Positions 43,706 through 56,410 of a stretch of 64,000 nt of DNA are shown in pieces. The notes under the pieces were generated by a model. The model did no database searches. It was not told where the DNA came from and saw nothing but the letters and a program-made list of their open reading frames with translations. The stretch comes from Talinum fruticosum (Eukaryota > Streptophyta > Magnoliopsida > Caryophyllales > Talinaceae), in NCBI GenBank assembly GCA_021018815.1, contig JAITYX010000009.1, positions 9,426,501 to 9,490,500 on the forward strand. The letters run 5' to 3'. The translations under genes were made by a program, and so were the position numbers. Numbering within the stretch: the stretch's first letter is position 1; each line of letters opens with the position of its first letter.

Positions 43706-44681
43706 CCAAGAAACGGTCAAGGTCTTTGGTGTAAGTAGTATCAATAGGTGTCGTCAGTATACCTGTTGAGGGCATTGACATATGTACCCTGGTAGCATTG
43801 CCGGCATTGGAGATTTTCCTATCTTTAGAATGATCATTACCTCTATATCCGGTCGCGACTTTTGTGGTCGTGGTGGACAGCTCTTCTTCTATGAGCAAAC
43901 CAACATCTCTAAGGGTTGAAAAATTCATTATGGGTAGAAATTTAAGGTGCTGATTATAACGGGGCTGAAGGTTCTTTAGGATGATTTGAACTTGATCCTT
44001 CTCGGAGGGTCGATCAACCATATGGGTTACCTTTGCTCTCCATCCGGTAAGGAAATCCATAAAGCTCTCCTTCTCACCTTGCTGGATTAATTCCAAGTCT
44101 TTAAGAGTGATAGGTAAATTAGTGTTATAGGAGTATTGATGGAGGAACTCCTTGCACAAATATATCCAATTGCCAACCTTACGTGGGTCAACCGCATTAT
44201 ACCGGTTCATTACATCGGTATCAAATGTCCAGGGAAGATGATGTGGTAAGTGTCTTTAGGAATGTTCTTAAGAGTCATTGCTCCCAAGAAGTTGCATACA
44301 TGATGATGGGGATTCTCGGAACCTTTGAACTTAATATCGGCGTTGTAAAACTTAGGAGGTAGTTTACCCTTAGGGATTGAAGTGAATTCCTTATGATTCA
44401 GGCTTAGGGGACTCATGTTTGGGACTACCTGGAGGTGACTGGATGGGTGGAGGTGGTATAACCAAAGTCGTTTCCCTTTTCACACGTTCAGCTTCTTTGG
44501 CCTCTTCCCTTCTCAAACGTTCAGCTTCTTCATCTCTCTTACCGGCCTCGATAGCCCCGATGATTTCCTTAAGATCTCTTGATATAGACGATATATGTTC
44601 TTCTTGATCTCTGGTTTCCACCTTTGCTATATTCTCATTAAGTTGACTAAGGTTAAGGTATTTCTTGGGATTGGGATCCAT
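43706..44681 (-). pseudogene. Tat/Ogre-like gag pseudogene
   Basis: The start at 44681 reads MDPNPKKYLNLSQLNENIAK, followed by a Glu/Arg/Lys-rich coiled-coil-like stretch (about residues 25-75) and a Pro-rich linker. A frameshift near 44400 leads to FTSIPKGKLPPKFYNADIKF and NPHHHVCNFLGAMTL; another near 44225 leads to the capsid core with VGNWIYLCKEFLHQYSYN, LELIQQGEKESFMDFLTGWR and KDQVQIILKNLQPRYNQHLK. The frame runs into the CACTA end after YTKDLDRFL. Two frameshifts plus the truncation inactivate it, but the capsid region is well preserved. Confidence 0.85.
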
Positions 44682-46125
44682 TGGAAGGGAACTCTTTTAG
44701 GTACTATCTTAGAACAACGAGTGGATTATGATGGTGTAGTATGCAGTGAAGCTTGTCGCACCGATGTAGACCGCAGAGTAGAAAGAAATGACAATGTGCT
44801 GGACTCCTTGGTAGGATGTTCTAATCTTTCGAGCTCGGATTTCGATGATACTCGATTGCCGTAGACTTCCCTATTCTGCAGCCAAGGATGAGGTTTAGGA
44901 CCATGTGAGAGAAGATCACTTTTAAGAGGAAGAGACTCAAGTTCAAGACTCGAAGAGACTAAGGATGCTTTTTATTTGGATGTACATAAAGGATGTGATG
45001 ATGATATGATGAATGACTTGATTGCATGATCCTTAGAGAAAAGATGCTTTTTATATGACAATTTATTTCCTTATTTTGGATGAATTCTAGACTCAATGCA
45101 AAATGAAATGGGCAAACTTACCTATCTTAATATGAAATGATTTTATTTGGCTAATGCAAATGGATTCACCTAACATGAGATGATTTTATTTGGCTAATGC
45201 AAATGGACTCTCCTAATATGAGATGATTTTATTTGGTTGATGCAAATGGACTCACATAATATGAGATGATTTTGTTTGGTTAATGCAAATGGACTCACCT
45301 AATATGAGATGATTTTGTTTGGCTAATCCAAATGGATTTACCTAATATGAGATGATTTTGTTTAGCTAATGCAAATGAAATGTGAAAATGCAAAAAGAAA
45401 TAAAAGGACTAGACATTAAGAGAAAGGGACTTTCGGTAAGACCCTTTTGCAAATAGCAACTGCTTAGGCTACTAAAAGGAAAAATTTTGGAATGATACGG
45501 AAAGTGCAGACAATGGACCAACCCTAATAGGAAAAAGATATTTTGACTTTTGGCTAAATGCACATAATGAGATCGACTCTAGGAAAATTTTTTAAAGTAT
45601 TTTATTTTCACCCATGCAAGAGTCTAATCGAACTCCCGACTTTTGGCTAAAGGCTCACAAATAGAAGATTAAATCTAAAAACACACATTCATCCAAGCAT
45701 GCACATGACGTTTGAGGGGCACCTAAAAGTCCAAAAGTTTTATAGCCCAAGAGTTTAAGAGTTTGGATACATGATGACACATAGTCCAAGAATTTGTTCT
45801 CCATGGGTTGCATCGATAAGGATACCAACCAGAATTCTTAGTGCCTCTTGGTGAACCAAAAGGCTTAGCCTAAGATGGCATGCTACGAGGGAGGAGGTAC
45901 TGTTTCCTCGGGCAATCAAGCCTATTTGGGCCCACCTAAAGGAACCAAGTGGGGGCCTCTCTCCGGAAAAGGATAAACGAGTGGGTACAATAAAGTTTTC
46001 CTAGGGTCCAAAACAAGTATTTAAACTAATTCAAAGGTTACTAAATGTGGGATGCCTAATACAAGTACATCATTAAAACATACTATTCAAATTTTCAAGT
46101 TTTGCCCTCTTAATAAAAAGTTTAT
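44682..46125 (-). other. Untranslated leader of the Tat/Ogre-like element
   Basis: About 1.4 kb between PBS and gag, without a plausible frame. It contains the 43-bp tandem array and AT-rich sequence. Long leaders, sometimes with an extra open frame, are known in Tat/Ogre elements; none is seen here. Confidence 0.6.
45112..45370. repeat. 43-bp minisatellite, six units
   Basis: Six tandem units of 43 bp, with a core ATGAGATGATTTT(A/G)TTTGG and ending GCTAAT. The units differ from each other at a few positions; the first (left-most) is the most diverged. Confidence 0.92.
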
Positions 46126-46142
46126 CCCCAGTGGAGTCGCCA
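46126..46142 (-). other. Tat/Ogre-type primer-binding site
   Basis: On the minus strand TGGCGACTCCACTGGGG lies two bases after the LTR end. This class of PBS, distinct from the initiator-Met type used by the other elements here, is typical of Tat/Ogre elements and is thought to pair with tRNA-Arg. Confidence 0.75.
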
Positions 46143-46144
46143 TC

Positions 46145-47684
46145 TGTAGGAACCACAGCACGGGCAAGTGACCCGAACCGAGCTTCCCCACAATTTGCCC
46201 CTTTGGCGTTAGGGTTTTTTAGAAAGAGGAAAGAATGATTTAAGGTTTTGAAGATGCTTTTTAAAAAGTGGGGATGAACCTTTTATTAAGATTTTTCGAG
46301 TTTTATTAAATCAGATTAGTCAAAGTTTGAATGGTGATTTTATTAATTATTTTATTTTAGGAATTATTTTCACAATTCTCGGGATCTTATTTTCTAGTTA
46401 AGGAAAAAGAAAAATTAGGGTTTTGGTCCTACTATGAGGCTTTAGGGCCATATTGGTGTAAAAACACCAATATGGACCGAAGCCTCACCTATCGACCACC
46501 CAAGTACATGCGGCAGCCTATGCCAGGTAAGAATGATGCGAGAAAACAAACATACGACATGCTGAACGATATTAAAGCAACCAAAACATAACAAGGAAAA
46601 CAATAAAGAAAAGCGATAAAGAAAGTGATAAAGAAAAGCGAGAAATAGAAAAATTACATCGGTCGGGAGGAATTTAAAGCGATTACATCTCTTAAACCAC
46701 AATACGGAAAACAATAAAAACAAAAATAAATATAACCATTCAAAGGGCTAGTTTTGTGAATTGTGTCTAGGGTATAGTAATAACCAGTTGAATGATTGCC
46801 CGGAGATCAGAATAATTGAAAATTCTTTATCTCTTTGCACATATTCAATGGTGAAAGACGAATGTTTATAGGAATTTCAAGCAAAGTAATGTTTAGGTGA
46901 GAGTGATTGGCTTTCAGCAGCGTGATGCTAAGGCAGGAAACCGTATGTGAATGAGAGCCATACGTCTCTATTTATAGGAGAGGACCTAGGTCACAAACGA
47001 CCTAGGGTTTTCCTACATCCAGCCGTCCAAACAGCTTGAAATAAAATCGGGCCAAATCCTAAGAGATAGAATTGGATTAGAAAAGGATAAAACCGGATAA
47101 AAACGGATAAAAAGCGGAAGGCGGGCATCGGACAACCGGACGCCCTTGCGTTTCGTGCCCTAGTTGTGTCTCCAAGGACTCTCCAAGCCAAAACGCAGCG
47201 TTTCACCTAATGTCTCTAGAAAGCGGGCGCCGGCCACAACGTCGTTCGTGGGGCAAAGCTTCTAGCCTCGTGTGGGCTATCTTATAAAACTTAAACACAA
47301 CACTTTGATACTCTTGATCATGAAATACAACGCTTGAACACCGTCTTCGGATCTTCAGCTCCTTGTCTAATTGGACAAAAAGTAGAATGTGGTATTCTAA
47401 ACATAGATTTTCCCGAGCACAGACATGGGACTCCACAATCTCTAAAGGCTTGGTCTCGGTTCTTGGACGGTCCGAAAGAGAAGAGGATTTGTGGACCGAC
47501 TCAAGGCAAAAGGCTTATTTATTTGGTGTTGGGGGTTCTTTGTGGTTTATTGACTTATGTTGCACCGATCGATCACAGTCCGACATCCAAATCAACAAAT
47601 AGGACTCGAGATTGTCATCATTGGACCAACAAAACAAAACATAGAAATAAAGATATAAAGGATGACATTTTCTAGGTGTCTACA
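46145..47684 (-). repeat. Tat/Ogre-like 5' LTR (1540 bp)
   Basis: On the minus strand it starts TGTAGACACCTAG and ends GGTTCCTACA. A TATA box (CTATAAATA on the minus strand, 46977-46969) is followed by GAGACGTATGG. Short frames inside it (46442-46723, 46991-47436, 47334-47675) are not gene-like. Confidence 0.82.
46969..46977 (-). promoter_or_regulatory. TATA box in Tat/Ogre-like LTR
   Basis: CTATAAATA on the minus strand, about 710 nt after the LTR start, in the only GC-moderate part of the LTR. Confidence 0.55.
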
Positions 47685-48260
47685 GTTCCGATTTGGGACT
47701 TTTTATTTCCGATATTCTTGAACTTTGTAAGATTTTTGAATACTCGTTGTTTTTCGCACGTTTGTAGGGAGGGTAATTCGAGTATCACACTGAATTGCGC
47801 ATCTACAACCCTATGGTTTTTCTATTAGGTCATGGGTTGGGGATGGCCTCAATGCAACCGTTGAGTTGGCCGCTTGAGATTTATCTATAATTGAGACCGT
47901 GAATTAATATACCCTACCTTTTCGACCGAACAAAAAAAGAAATAATGACTTTTGGAATTTCTAATATAAATTTTAAGATTCACAAAATTAAAATATATGT
48001 ATTAGAATTATAAATTAAACTACCAACATAATTAAATTTAGGTAGTCCGATACTTTTTATATACTTTTTACATGATTGCAATAGTTCATCTTTGGTTTAA
48101 TAAAATTAAATAAAGTACAAATTAAATCAATTGATCTAACCTTTTTTTAATGAGACACAAAAAAATGGAATTTGGGTTGAATAACTAACATTTAGATTTT
48201 TGAACAAAAAAACAGTAACATTTAGATTAATGAATTGATTTGATTCCAAGCTGGTAGCTA
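47685..48260. other. No recognisable feature
   Basis: AT-rich sequence between the LTR and the MITE. No coding frame or repeat match was found. Confidence 0.4.
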
Positions 48261-48268
48261 GTATTTAG

Positions 48269-49018
48269 TAGGGGTGAGCAAATGTCTGTTTGATTCAGTT
48301 AACCAAAATTTTTATTTCAGCCCACAAATCAGAATCGAAATTAGATAAATCGATTAATCGAATATTAACCGATTTTTTCAGTTTGATTTCTTGATTAAAA
48401 ACTGACAAATTAAAATTTCCTAATCTTCTTTTTTATTAATATTAGTAAAGTTCCATAAAAAATTACTATTAAACATTCACCAAATCTCCAACTATTTTTG
48501 TTCTTTGTCAACAAATATAAAATATTTTTTTGGTGGTAGGCTACTTGCTTCTAGCCTTGTGCTTGAGTGTATGGTTATGCAACAGAAATCAAAATGCAAA
48601 GAAAAACTAATTAGCCATTTGTAAAGGGTCTTGTTTATTGTTGAACTCACATGATTCATAGTTGTCAAAAAGTCATAAAATTGTAATCTATAAGAAAATG
48701 TTACGCACAGGATAATGAAGCAATAAACAGTACTACAATTTTGAGTTTCTAACACCAAATATCATTTTCCACACACTATACCAATTAAATAACTAAATAT
48801 AATTTTAAAGATTTTTAAAAAATGTAAAAAAATTAATCTAATTAATTCAGTTAACAGTTAGTTTCAAAATCATGAATTGGAAACATAACCGGATAAAGTT
48901 GTTAACTGGATATTTATGAACCGAATTTTTAAACTGATTCGGTCCACCAAAAAATCAGTTCAATTCTACCAATTTTTGGTTCAATTTATCGGTTTCAACA
49001 TTTTTTTTATCACCCCTA
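48269..49018. mobile_element. Non-autonomous hAT element (750 bp)
   Basis: The ends are TAGGGGTGAGCAAA and, reversed, TAGGGGTGATAAAAA, matching the common plant hAT end TAGGGGTGAGCA. It is flanked by an 8-bp duplication with two differences (GTATTTAG at 48261-48268, GCATTTAT at 49019-49026). Inside are repeated (A)ACCGA/TCGGTT motifs typical of hAT subterminal regions. There is no transposase frame. Confidence 0.78.
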
Positions 49019-49026
49019 GCATTTAT

Positions 49027-49429
49027 TAGGTAAATTCAGCTCAGTATCCACAATTGACTTTCATTTCGTAGCTTATTCGCATCTTAAAATATTGCTTTTT
49101 CGAAAATCAATACCGAATATGGTGGAGTCTTGCTCCCCACTAAAAAATATTAAAAACAGAAGAAAGATAAGAGGAATGATGAAAACCACAAAATAAGAAC
49201 ACAATTCATTTTTTACTGTCTTTATTTAAAATTTTTTTTTGGGGAAAAGTTAAATAAGTTTAATTACCTTCCCAAAAGAAGCAACAGTAGCAAAGGGATG
49301 ATTACTAGTGTTTAGTTAACAAGTCCATCCCACCCATCTACAAAAACAAAACCTTTTAATACATGGCCTATATTGTATCTGATTTACGGTTGTTTGATAA
49401 GATTTAGCATTGTTTTGGTGCACTCTAAG
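49027..49429. other. No recognisable feature
   Basis: AT-rich sequence left of the LINE remnant. It could be LINE 3' sequence but has no clear match. Confidence 0.35.
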
Positions 49430-50645
49430 ATTACTTCATACACAGTGGAAGCAAGCACAACTCTCCTCCATCTGGCGGACAACGAATTACTGCCTCGACA
49501 GTGCTGAGAGTATCATTTCATTTCTTGAGGAAATCCCAACATCTAGTGTGTTGTTTAAACCAAATTAAAAGTTGACACCATATTTCATTAACCACGGGAT
49601 ATTTAAAAACAAATGAGAACTGGCTGCGAGCATAATACACAAGTATCATTAGCATTCATCTCCTTATCTCTCAAATACACCGCAGTCAGTAATTGATCCC
49701 CTACAGCCAACTAGAAAACAAACAAATTATGTCTGCTGCAAGCAAAACCTTTCGAAATAGTTTTTACCGGTGAACATGCGGCCACTTTGGCACTAAACAG
49801 AGTATAACATTTAGAAACCTGAAATTTCTCCTAAATTTGGCAGCTACTATATCATCTCCTGGCCTCTGCAACTCCTCCATTCAGTACCACAATTTCATCT
49901 TGATCTGTAATCAGATAGGCCTAACCATAGACTCCCAAAATTGTGTGACTATGCATCAATTTTCAAATCCACTGAGAGCAGAGAGCTTTATTCTAACTCA
50001 ACAATTCCTTAAAATTCAGTCCCCCTTCATGCAAAGGAAGACACATGGGCTTCCAACTCACAGAATACATTTTCTTCTTTTCAAGATTCCCTAGAGAAAT
50101 CTAATAAAATATGCTCAGGCAAAATAAAGACAACAGACTAGAAACTAACAATACCTGTAAGAATTGATTGAATCAAGATTCTTATGCCTTCATGAGAGAG
50201 TTTCTTTAGAAGCTAACCTTATGCTTAATTTTATCAAGGGACTGGCAATCAAAATGAGAAAGTCTTTTGGATGACAGAGGTAGCCGAAGATATCTAAAGG
50301 GAAAGGAGCCCAAAAAAAAACCGATGCAGAATCAGTGCTTGTTTAGCCTGGGAGACGCATCCAAAATATACATCTTATTTATCTACATTGGCCACCAAAC
50401 CAGACGTAGCTCAAAATTGTTAAAAAATTGCCACTGGACTTGAACAGATCCCAAATTCCCTCTAGAAACTAATAGTAAGTTATCTGCAAATGTAAGATGC
50501 AACAACTTAACATTTGCAAATTTTAGATGAAAGGAGAATTTATTGTCAATAATAGTAAGATTTAGGCCTCTAGCCAAAATGTCCATGCAGATAAAAATAG
50601 ATATGATGACAGAGGGTCCCCTTGTCTGAGTCCATGAACACCTAA
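49430..50645 (-). pseudogene. LINE-L1 reverse transcriptase remnant
   Basis: On the minus strand: VHGLRQGDPLSSYLFLSAWT (50640-50580), then HLTFADNLLLVSRGNLGSVQ (about 50500-50440), in which the RT active site FADD reads FADN. Further left, fragments of the zf-RVT region survive, such as CVLCSQP near 49640 and LASTVYEVILECTKTMLNL near 49460-49400. Upstream RT, endonuclease and ORF1 are missing at 50646. It is older and more decayed than the LINE at 52281-62600. Confidence 0.78.
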
Positions 50646-50872
50646 AATGTCTTGTCTTTATTTGTTTTACTTATTTATTTTATTTATTTTGTTAACCTGG
50701 TGATGAAAACTCAGAATCATTTGCATGTTCGGGTTGAGATTGAACTAAAGCAGAGTGGCAAAACCTATTTAAGCTCATAAAAAAGCTAACCAACGTAAAA
50801 AAAAACAGCCTGGAGTTCATTTCCTTGGGCCAAACCAACCCATAATCCAATTTCATGGTCAGTCCAAGCCAG

Positions 50873-52070
50873 GTTCGGACTCATAGGCCTAGTTTCGAAC
50901 CAGCACCGGCCTCTAAGCCTAAAAAATGCAGCTTGTTAACATCTTTTCAGTGTCCAAGCTCAGCACCCTTCCTCAGACAACAGGCATGGTCACCATGGAC
51001 TGGCATCAGCCCATGGGTTCCCTAAATAGTGCATTTTGGCTGGTTCAATATTCTAGATTCTCCTCTATCCATTTCTGGAAATTTCGGTTCGGCTTATCCT
51101 TTCATCCGATGGCTAAGGGTTAGGTTTAGGGTTTTCTAAAGCCTACTTTTTTATATATAAATAGAGGGTTCTTGCCCTCATTCTACTGAATTCTCACTTC
51201 ATTCTCTTCTCTCTACTCTTTCCACAAACACTTCCATTCTCATTCTTTCTAAAGCTCACAAAAAGCCCTCTTTTCACCTCTTTTACTCACTACCAATCTA
51301 CTATTACTCCACCAAAATTCAGTCAAGATTCGAGCCTAGCATGTTGGTCAGAGTTGAGGACGTATTTCCACTTATTCGAAGTTTGAACAATCGTTATTGT
51401 TTTCATATTGAGGATTTTGAGATATAATTTCATTTAGTTTCCAACTTGCCAAATGTAATATTTTATTATCCGCTTTTCTTATTACTATTATTTACCGCTT
51501 TACATCATGTTTTCACTACTTTTATTTTACCTTTTTCATGTTGAATGTTTTTCTTCTTGACTGTGATTTTTACTCACCTATTTAATTAGTAGAGGTCGTT
51601 TTTATGACGTGTAGAACGAGAACATCCCTTTTATTTCATACCTTCGCTCCCGAATACTATATCATTGGGTAAAGGCCAACGGAGTCCTTATTAAAACCTT
51701 TCATAATTTTGAGTTTTTGTCCATTTCGGTTGTCCCTTCGATAAAATCAAAATTAGGAATGTGATTCTTTATTTTTGCTAGTTGTTCTTTTAGAACTGAA
51801 TGTCAACTCCTTTTTAATATGTTTTAATTCTTAAAACTACATCTCAGTATTTTTTACAAAAATTTGGTAAAGAGTATAAATTAACCGACGGTACAAGCCA
51901 TCTGACCGGAACTACCTCGACAATCCAAGCCAGATGGCTGGCACCGATCAGTTAGTCTGCTGGGTCGGCCCCGACACCTAGACTACTGTCTGGCCCAGTT
52001 GAGCTTTGCGGAAGTCTGTTTCAAAATTGTCTTTTTTATTACAAAAAAAGCACTTAAATAGCTCTGAAAT
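50873..52070 (+). repeat. Unclassified dispersed repeat, copy A
   Basis: Collinear with 62611-64000 in the same orientation. Shared landmarks are GCATGGTCACCA, CATCAGCCCATGGGTTCCC, a telomere-like GGGTTAGGTTTAGGGTTTTC, a TATA box, a CT-rich leader, ATTTTATTATCCGCTTTTC and a GC-rich segment with GTTAGTCTG. The layout resembles an LTR or promoter-leader unit. Neither the ends nor a coding frame could be established; similarity probably continues up to about 52280. Confidence 0.75.
51154..51163 (+). promoter_or_regulatory. TATA box of repeat copy A
   Basis: TATATAAATAGAGGG lies just after a telomere-like box (51114-51135) and before a CT-rich leader. Copy B has ATAAATAGAGGG at the same place (62901). 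Confidence 0.6.
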
Positions 52071-52280
52071 TTATAAACAAAAAGCTAACTTTGTTGCTAA
52101 ACAACATTTTACAACGAAATATTGAAACCAGAAATTGCGTGTCTAATTGAAATAAATTTCTTTTTCGTTTCTATTAGAGATGAATACGCAAATTCATTTC
52201 AAAATTATTATTGCTCATTTCAAATAGAGAATAAGTCCTTTTCCTCTCAGAAATTTCATAGCTAAATATGACATCCTCTA

Positions 52281-52298
52281 TTTTTATTTTTTTTTTTT
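52281..52298 (-). other. LINE poly(A) tail
   Basis: A T-run with one A on the plus strand, about 60 bp after the RNase H stop. It marks the 3' end of the minus-strand LINE. Confidence 0.75.
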
Positions 52299-52361
52299 AA
52301 GGCAAAGGAGATGGCAAAACACTAAATGAACACCCTTTTCCCAGCCTGGGCTAGGAATGGG

Positions 52362-55300
52362 CTAACCTGACAAGCCTTCTGCTAACTTTAACAACACGTA
52401 CACATTAAAGTGACTCAGTAAATATAATATACTATCTCTTATAGCCAGATTTTCCTTTCCTGTCCGATCCCTGCAACTTAGTTGAATAATAGCTTGTGTG
52501 GAGTCTGTGCTTATGATGACGTCTCTAGCTCCAAGCATCTTGGAGTCCTTCAGCTCTAGTTCAATGGCTAAGAGCTCTGTCTGAGTTGTTGATTCTACTA
52601 ATCCTTGCCATACACCAAACTTCCCAGTAAAGCGCATGTCAGTAGTTGTCCATGTGGCTCCTGCTAACAGTGAAGATTGGTCCCAAGCTCCATCCAGCTC
52701 AATCCGCAAGGCATCATCCTCCCTTAAATCATGTTCTGTTACATACTGGAAGCAAATTAGTAGCTTTGGATGATAAATTTTATTATTTGTGTACTAACCC
52801 TTCATTCAGTAGATGCCATCCATACCAAAACATGATTTCTTATATTGATCAAAATTCCTTCTGGATCCATAGTCTTTTCCTGAAAGCAAATTGCATTCCT
52901 CTCCTTCCGCAAGTCCCACATATATAGTAATGAAAAACCAAGCAATCCTCAAGTTCTTTCTTCGATCTTTATCCTTTGACAGATACTACTTTAAGTCTCA
53001 GACCCAATCCTGAAAAATACTCCCGACCACCATATCCACTCGAATACCTAAATCACCACAAGTCCAAATTCTCCGAGAGACCGAACAATCTCTTAGGACA
53101 TGAACAAGTGTTTCAGGTTCCTCCCTACAGAAAGCACAAACACTATAAAGCAGCCCAATTCTATGAAGATTAGACCTTATAGGAAGTGCATTCCTAAGGG
53201 CCTTCCAAATGAAGATTTTAATTTTGGGTTCCAGTGCAATTCCCCAGAATTTCTTCCAAAATTTCGAAGGTGACAAATTGACACCTTCAAGATCTCCACT
53301 AGCCGCCATGAAAGCGTATCCTGACTTCGTTGTGAATTCACCCCCTCTGAAATAGTTCCACACCATTTGGTCTTGAGTAAAATCAGGTATGAGGGGAATA
53401 GCAAAAATGTCCGTTGCACTATTCCTTGTGGAAATGGCACGTACCTTCTGAGCATCCCAAGCCAAACCATTACTCGTCATGATTGAAGACACTTCAGCGT
53501 CCTGAAACTGTAATCTTATCTCGCTTGACTTGAACTCCAATGCCGTATTTCCCACCCATCTATCCATTTCGATCAAAATGTTGCTACCACCCACTCTCCA
53601 CGAAATACCTTTCTTGAACTCTTGGGCTGCTTTATATAAGCCCCTCCATCCCCATAATGAAGCCTTGGGTGTTGTTTCCTTCTGTAGAAGCGGAATTGGG
53701 GACGACTCACCATATTTAGCCTTAAACACTCTTGCAAGGAGAAGATTTTGATTTCTATGTAAACGCCAAGCCTGTCTCATAAAGAATGTGCAATTTAGTT
53801 TTCGTTCATCCCTGAGCCCAACACCTCCCATTCCTTTAGGCAAGTCAAGAGCATCCTTGTTGATCCAGTGAACCCTTCTCCTTACCGTCAAAATCTCCCC
53901 AGAAAAAACTCACGAGTAACGAGTTAATTAAGTTCAAGATCTTATGGGGAACCGCAAGAACTGAGAAAATATGCAAATTCAAAGAAGAAAGCACGGCATT
54001 GATTAACACTAAATGGCCAGTAGGCGAGAGCAATTCCGATTTCCAGCCCTGAAGTCTTCGAGCAACTCTTTTCACAAGGAAATAAAAATGGGAAGTTTTA
54101 GCTGTTGAGATGAGCGGGATAGACCCCAAATATTTCTCAAAACTTTGCACCACATCAAATCCCAGCAGCAACTTAATACCTTCCTTTTCCTCATAGGATA
54201 GGGTTTTGGAGAGCATGATAGCTAACTTTGAACAATTGACCATCTGGCCTAATGCTTGGTAGAATAGATTAAGTGCATTTTTGAGCTGTAAGATGGGAAA
54301 CAGTGTTGCTTCAGTGAAGAAGAGGGCATCATCTGCAAAGAAAAGATGAGAGATTTGTGGTGCGCTCCTTGCTACCTTCAATCCCCTTATCTACTCTGAC
54401 TGTTGTCCTTTAATCAACATAGGTGAGAGTACCTCCATACAAAGAATAAAAAGGTAATGTGAGAGGGGGTCCCCTTGCCTGAGACCCAAAGAGGGTTGAA
54501 TAAGATCCGAAGGCTCCCTATTGATAATTATTCTATATCTAACTGAGGTAACACATTGCGTGATCAAGTTAACCTATTTAAACGGAAAAACAATCTTATT
54601 AAGGACTCCAAGGAGAAAGGCCCAACTGATCCCGTCATAAGCTTTGCTCATATCAACTTTGATAGCAGCCATTTTCTTCCCCTTATTACTCTTTAAGATG
54701 TATGAGAGAAGTTCATAAGCAAGTAGGCAACTATCCAAAATGTTCCTACCCCACATAAATGCATTATGGAAGTGACCAATTAGATTGCCCATGACACCTC
54801 TTAGCTGATTCACTAGGCATTTAGAGATAATTTTGTAGACAATGTTGTAGAGGCTAATCGGTCTGAAATCTTGCATTCTAAGAGGATTGTCATTCTTGGG
54901 AATAAGCACAACAATCGTCAAATTGAGCTTTTCTAAAAATAGCCCAGAATTAAGAATGAATAGAGTCGCGCATGTAATTTGATTACCTACTATTGGACAC
55001 AACTTTTGGAAGAAGGCTTCAGACACACCATCTGGACCTGGGGATTTAAGGGCTCCCAATTGGAAGACTGCAATTTTGACCTTATCTTCCGTGAACGCCA
55101 TGTTGAGTGTTGTAAGATCAACGTCCTAAATAGACTTATCAAAAAATTAGAGAGCAGTATGAATGCTCCTCGTTGTCCCCACACCCGATTTTGGCTGAGA
55201 AAACAGATCATTAAAATACTTCGAGGCCGTCAGCTGGATGCCTTCTGGGTCTTAAATCCACTTGTTGTCCTTATCCTGAATGCCCTTGATGGAGGAGAAA

Positions 55301-56410
55301 TTTTTCTTGACTTTGAACCTTCTGAAGAAAAATGTGTCCCCGCGTCGCCAAGATCCATCCACTTCATCTTTACTCTCATCCTCTAGTACGATTTCGCCTC
55401 CATTAGAGCTTGGTTGATATCATTCTTACATTGCCCCCATCTTGCAATAATTGAGTTCTGTAATCCCACACTACCCAGCTGTCTAATAACGTCTTCCGTT
55501 TCGTGTAGAGTAGCAGGCTGGGTATCCTTGAGACCTCCACTTGAGACACCACTCTACAAATAAACGTTGACTTTTTTATTAGCAACAGGATTGAGTTCAT
55601 GCTGCTGGGCAGTGGAGCTTCCTCCCATAAATTCCTGATTACATCATGCATATCCGACTGTGCCAGGCACTAAGCTTCAATCTTGTAACTCCTTGTTCCC
55701 TGCTTTGCTGGCGAACCCTTTGCATGTAGAATAATAGGTGCATGATCCGACGTGAATCGACATATTGAAAACCAATGCTTGATCAAATTTTAGACTCCAC
55801 TCCAACGTACCCAAAGCTCTATCCAATCTTTCAAAGACAACATGTTCCCCCTCTCTATTATTGGTCCAAGTAAATCTCGGTCCCATGAAGGGTATATCCG
55901 ACAACCCCAAGTGTAATTTCCATATTAAAAAATCCTTTTAGACCCTAATTATTTCACTTCCTCCTAATTTTTCATCCTTGGAATCCAGTTGATTAAGATC
56001 CCCCATAATTACAAGATTGTTTTTATACGGTTCCATAGTGTAAGCAATAAAATCCCAAACTTCTTTCCTTTCACTTACCACAGGGGCCCCGTAAACAAAG
56101 CCAACATACAATTCACTACTAAAATCCTTAATACAACACACGACTAAATGTTTATTACAAACTAGAGACTTGATACAAACTGACTCCTTAGCTAACACGA
56201 CAATGCCTCCTGACCTGCTTACTAGAGAGACGCCACCTACTAGACGAAATTGAATTAACTTAAGACAAATACAAGCCTCTTAAGGCATACAAAAGGTTTC
56301 AAATAAACAAAGAACATCCGGATTCTGCTCACGAGCAAGCCATTTTATTGTCAGAATTGTAGGGTCGCTTGCCTCCCCAAACCCTTACAATTCCAAGCAC
56401 ATAACTTCAT
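52362..56410 (-). pseudogene. LINE ORF2: endonuclease, reverse transcriptase, RNase H
   Basis: The start at 56410 reads MKLCAWNCKGLGRQA, the usual L1 endonuclease start. Further endonuclease motifs are NLVIMGDLNQLDSKDEKLGG (about 56015-55955) and MGPRFTWTNNREGEHVVFER (55885-55825). RT covers 55101-54574 (GALKSPGPDGVSEAFFQKLC, LIPKNDNPLRMQDFRPISLY, VDMSKAYDGISW), then GDPLSHYLF and HLFFADDALFF (catalytic FADD intact, about 54345-54310). 53891-52998 is a 297-codon open stretch with the RT thumb and zf-RVT (PKIKIFIWKALRNALPIRSN, CAFCREEPETLVHVLRDCSV). RNase H (52709-52362) has DGAWD, TELLAIE and STDS catalytic residues. Stops lie at least near 56350-56230, 55400-55140 and 54390. It would nick DNA and reverse-transcribe its own RNA in place. 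Confidence 0.9.

Larger units (their letters stand above)
43706..47684 (-). mobile_element. Tat/Ogre-like Gypsy retrotransposon, 5' part
   Basis: On the minus strand: LTR (47684-46145), a PBS of the TGGCGACTCCACTGGGG type (46142-46126), a 1.4-kb untranslated leader with a 43-bp tandem array, and gag from 44681. The CACTA end at 43705 removes the rest of gag, all of pol and the 3' LTR. The PBS type and the long leader are characteristic of Tat/Ogre elements. Confidence 0.8.

Noticed and set aside
47203..47675. Overlapping frames of 77-113 codons
   Set aside because: They lie within the Tat/Ogre-like LTR and show no domain or family resemblance.
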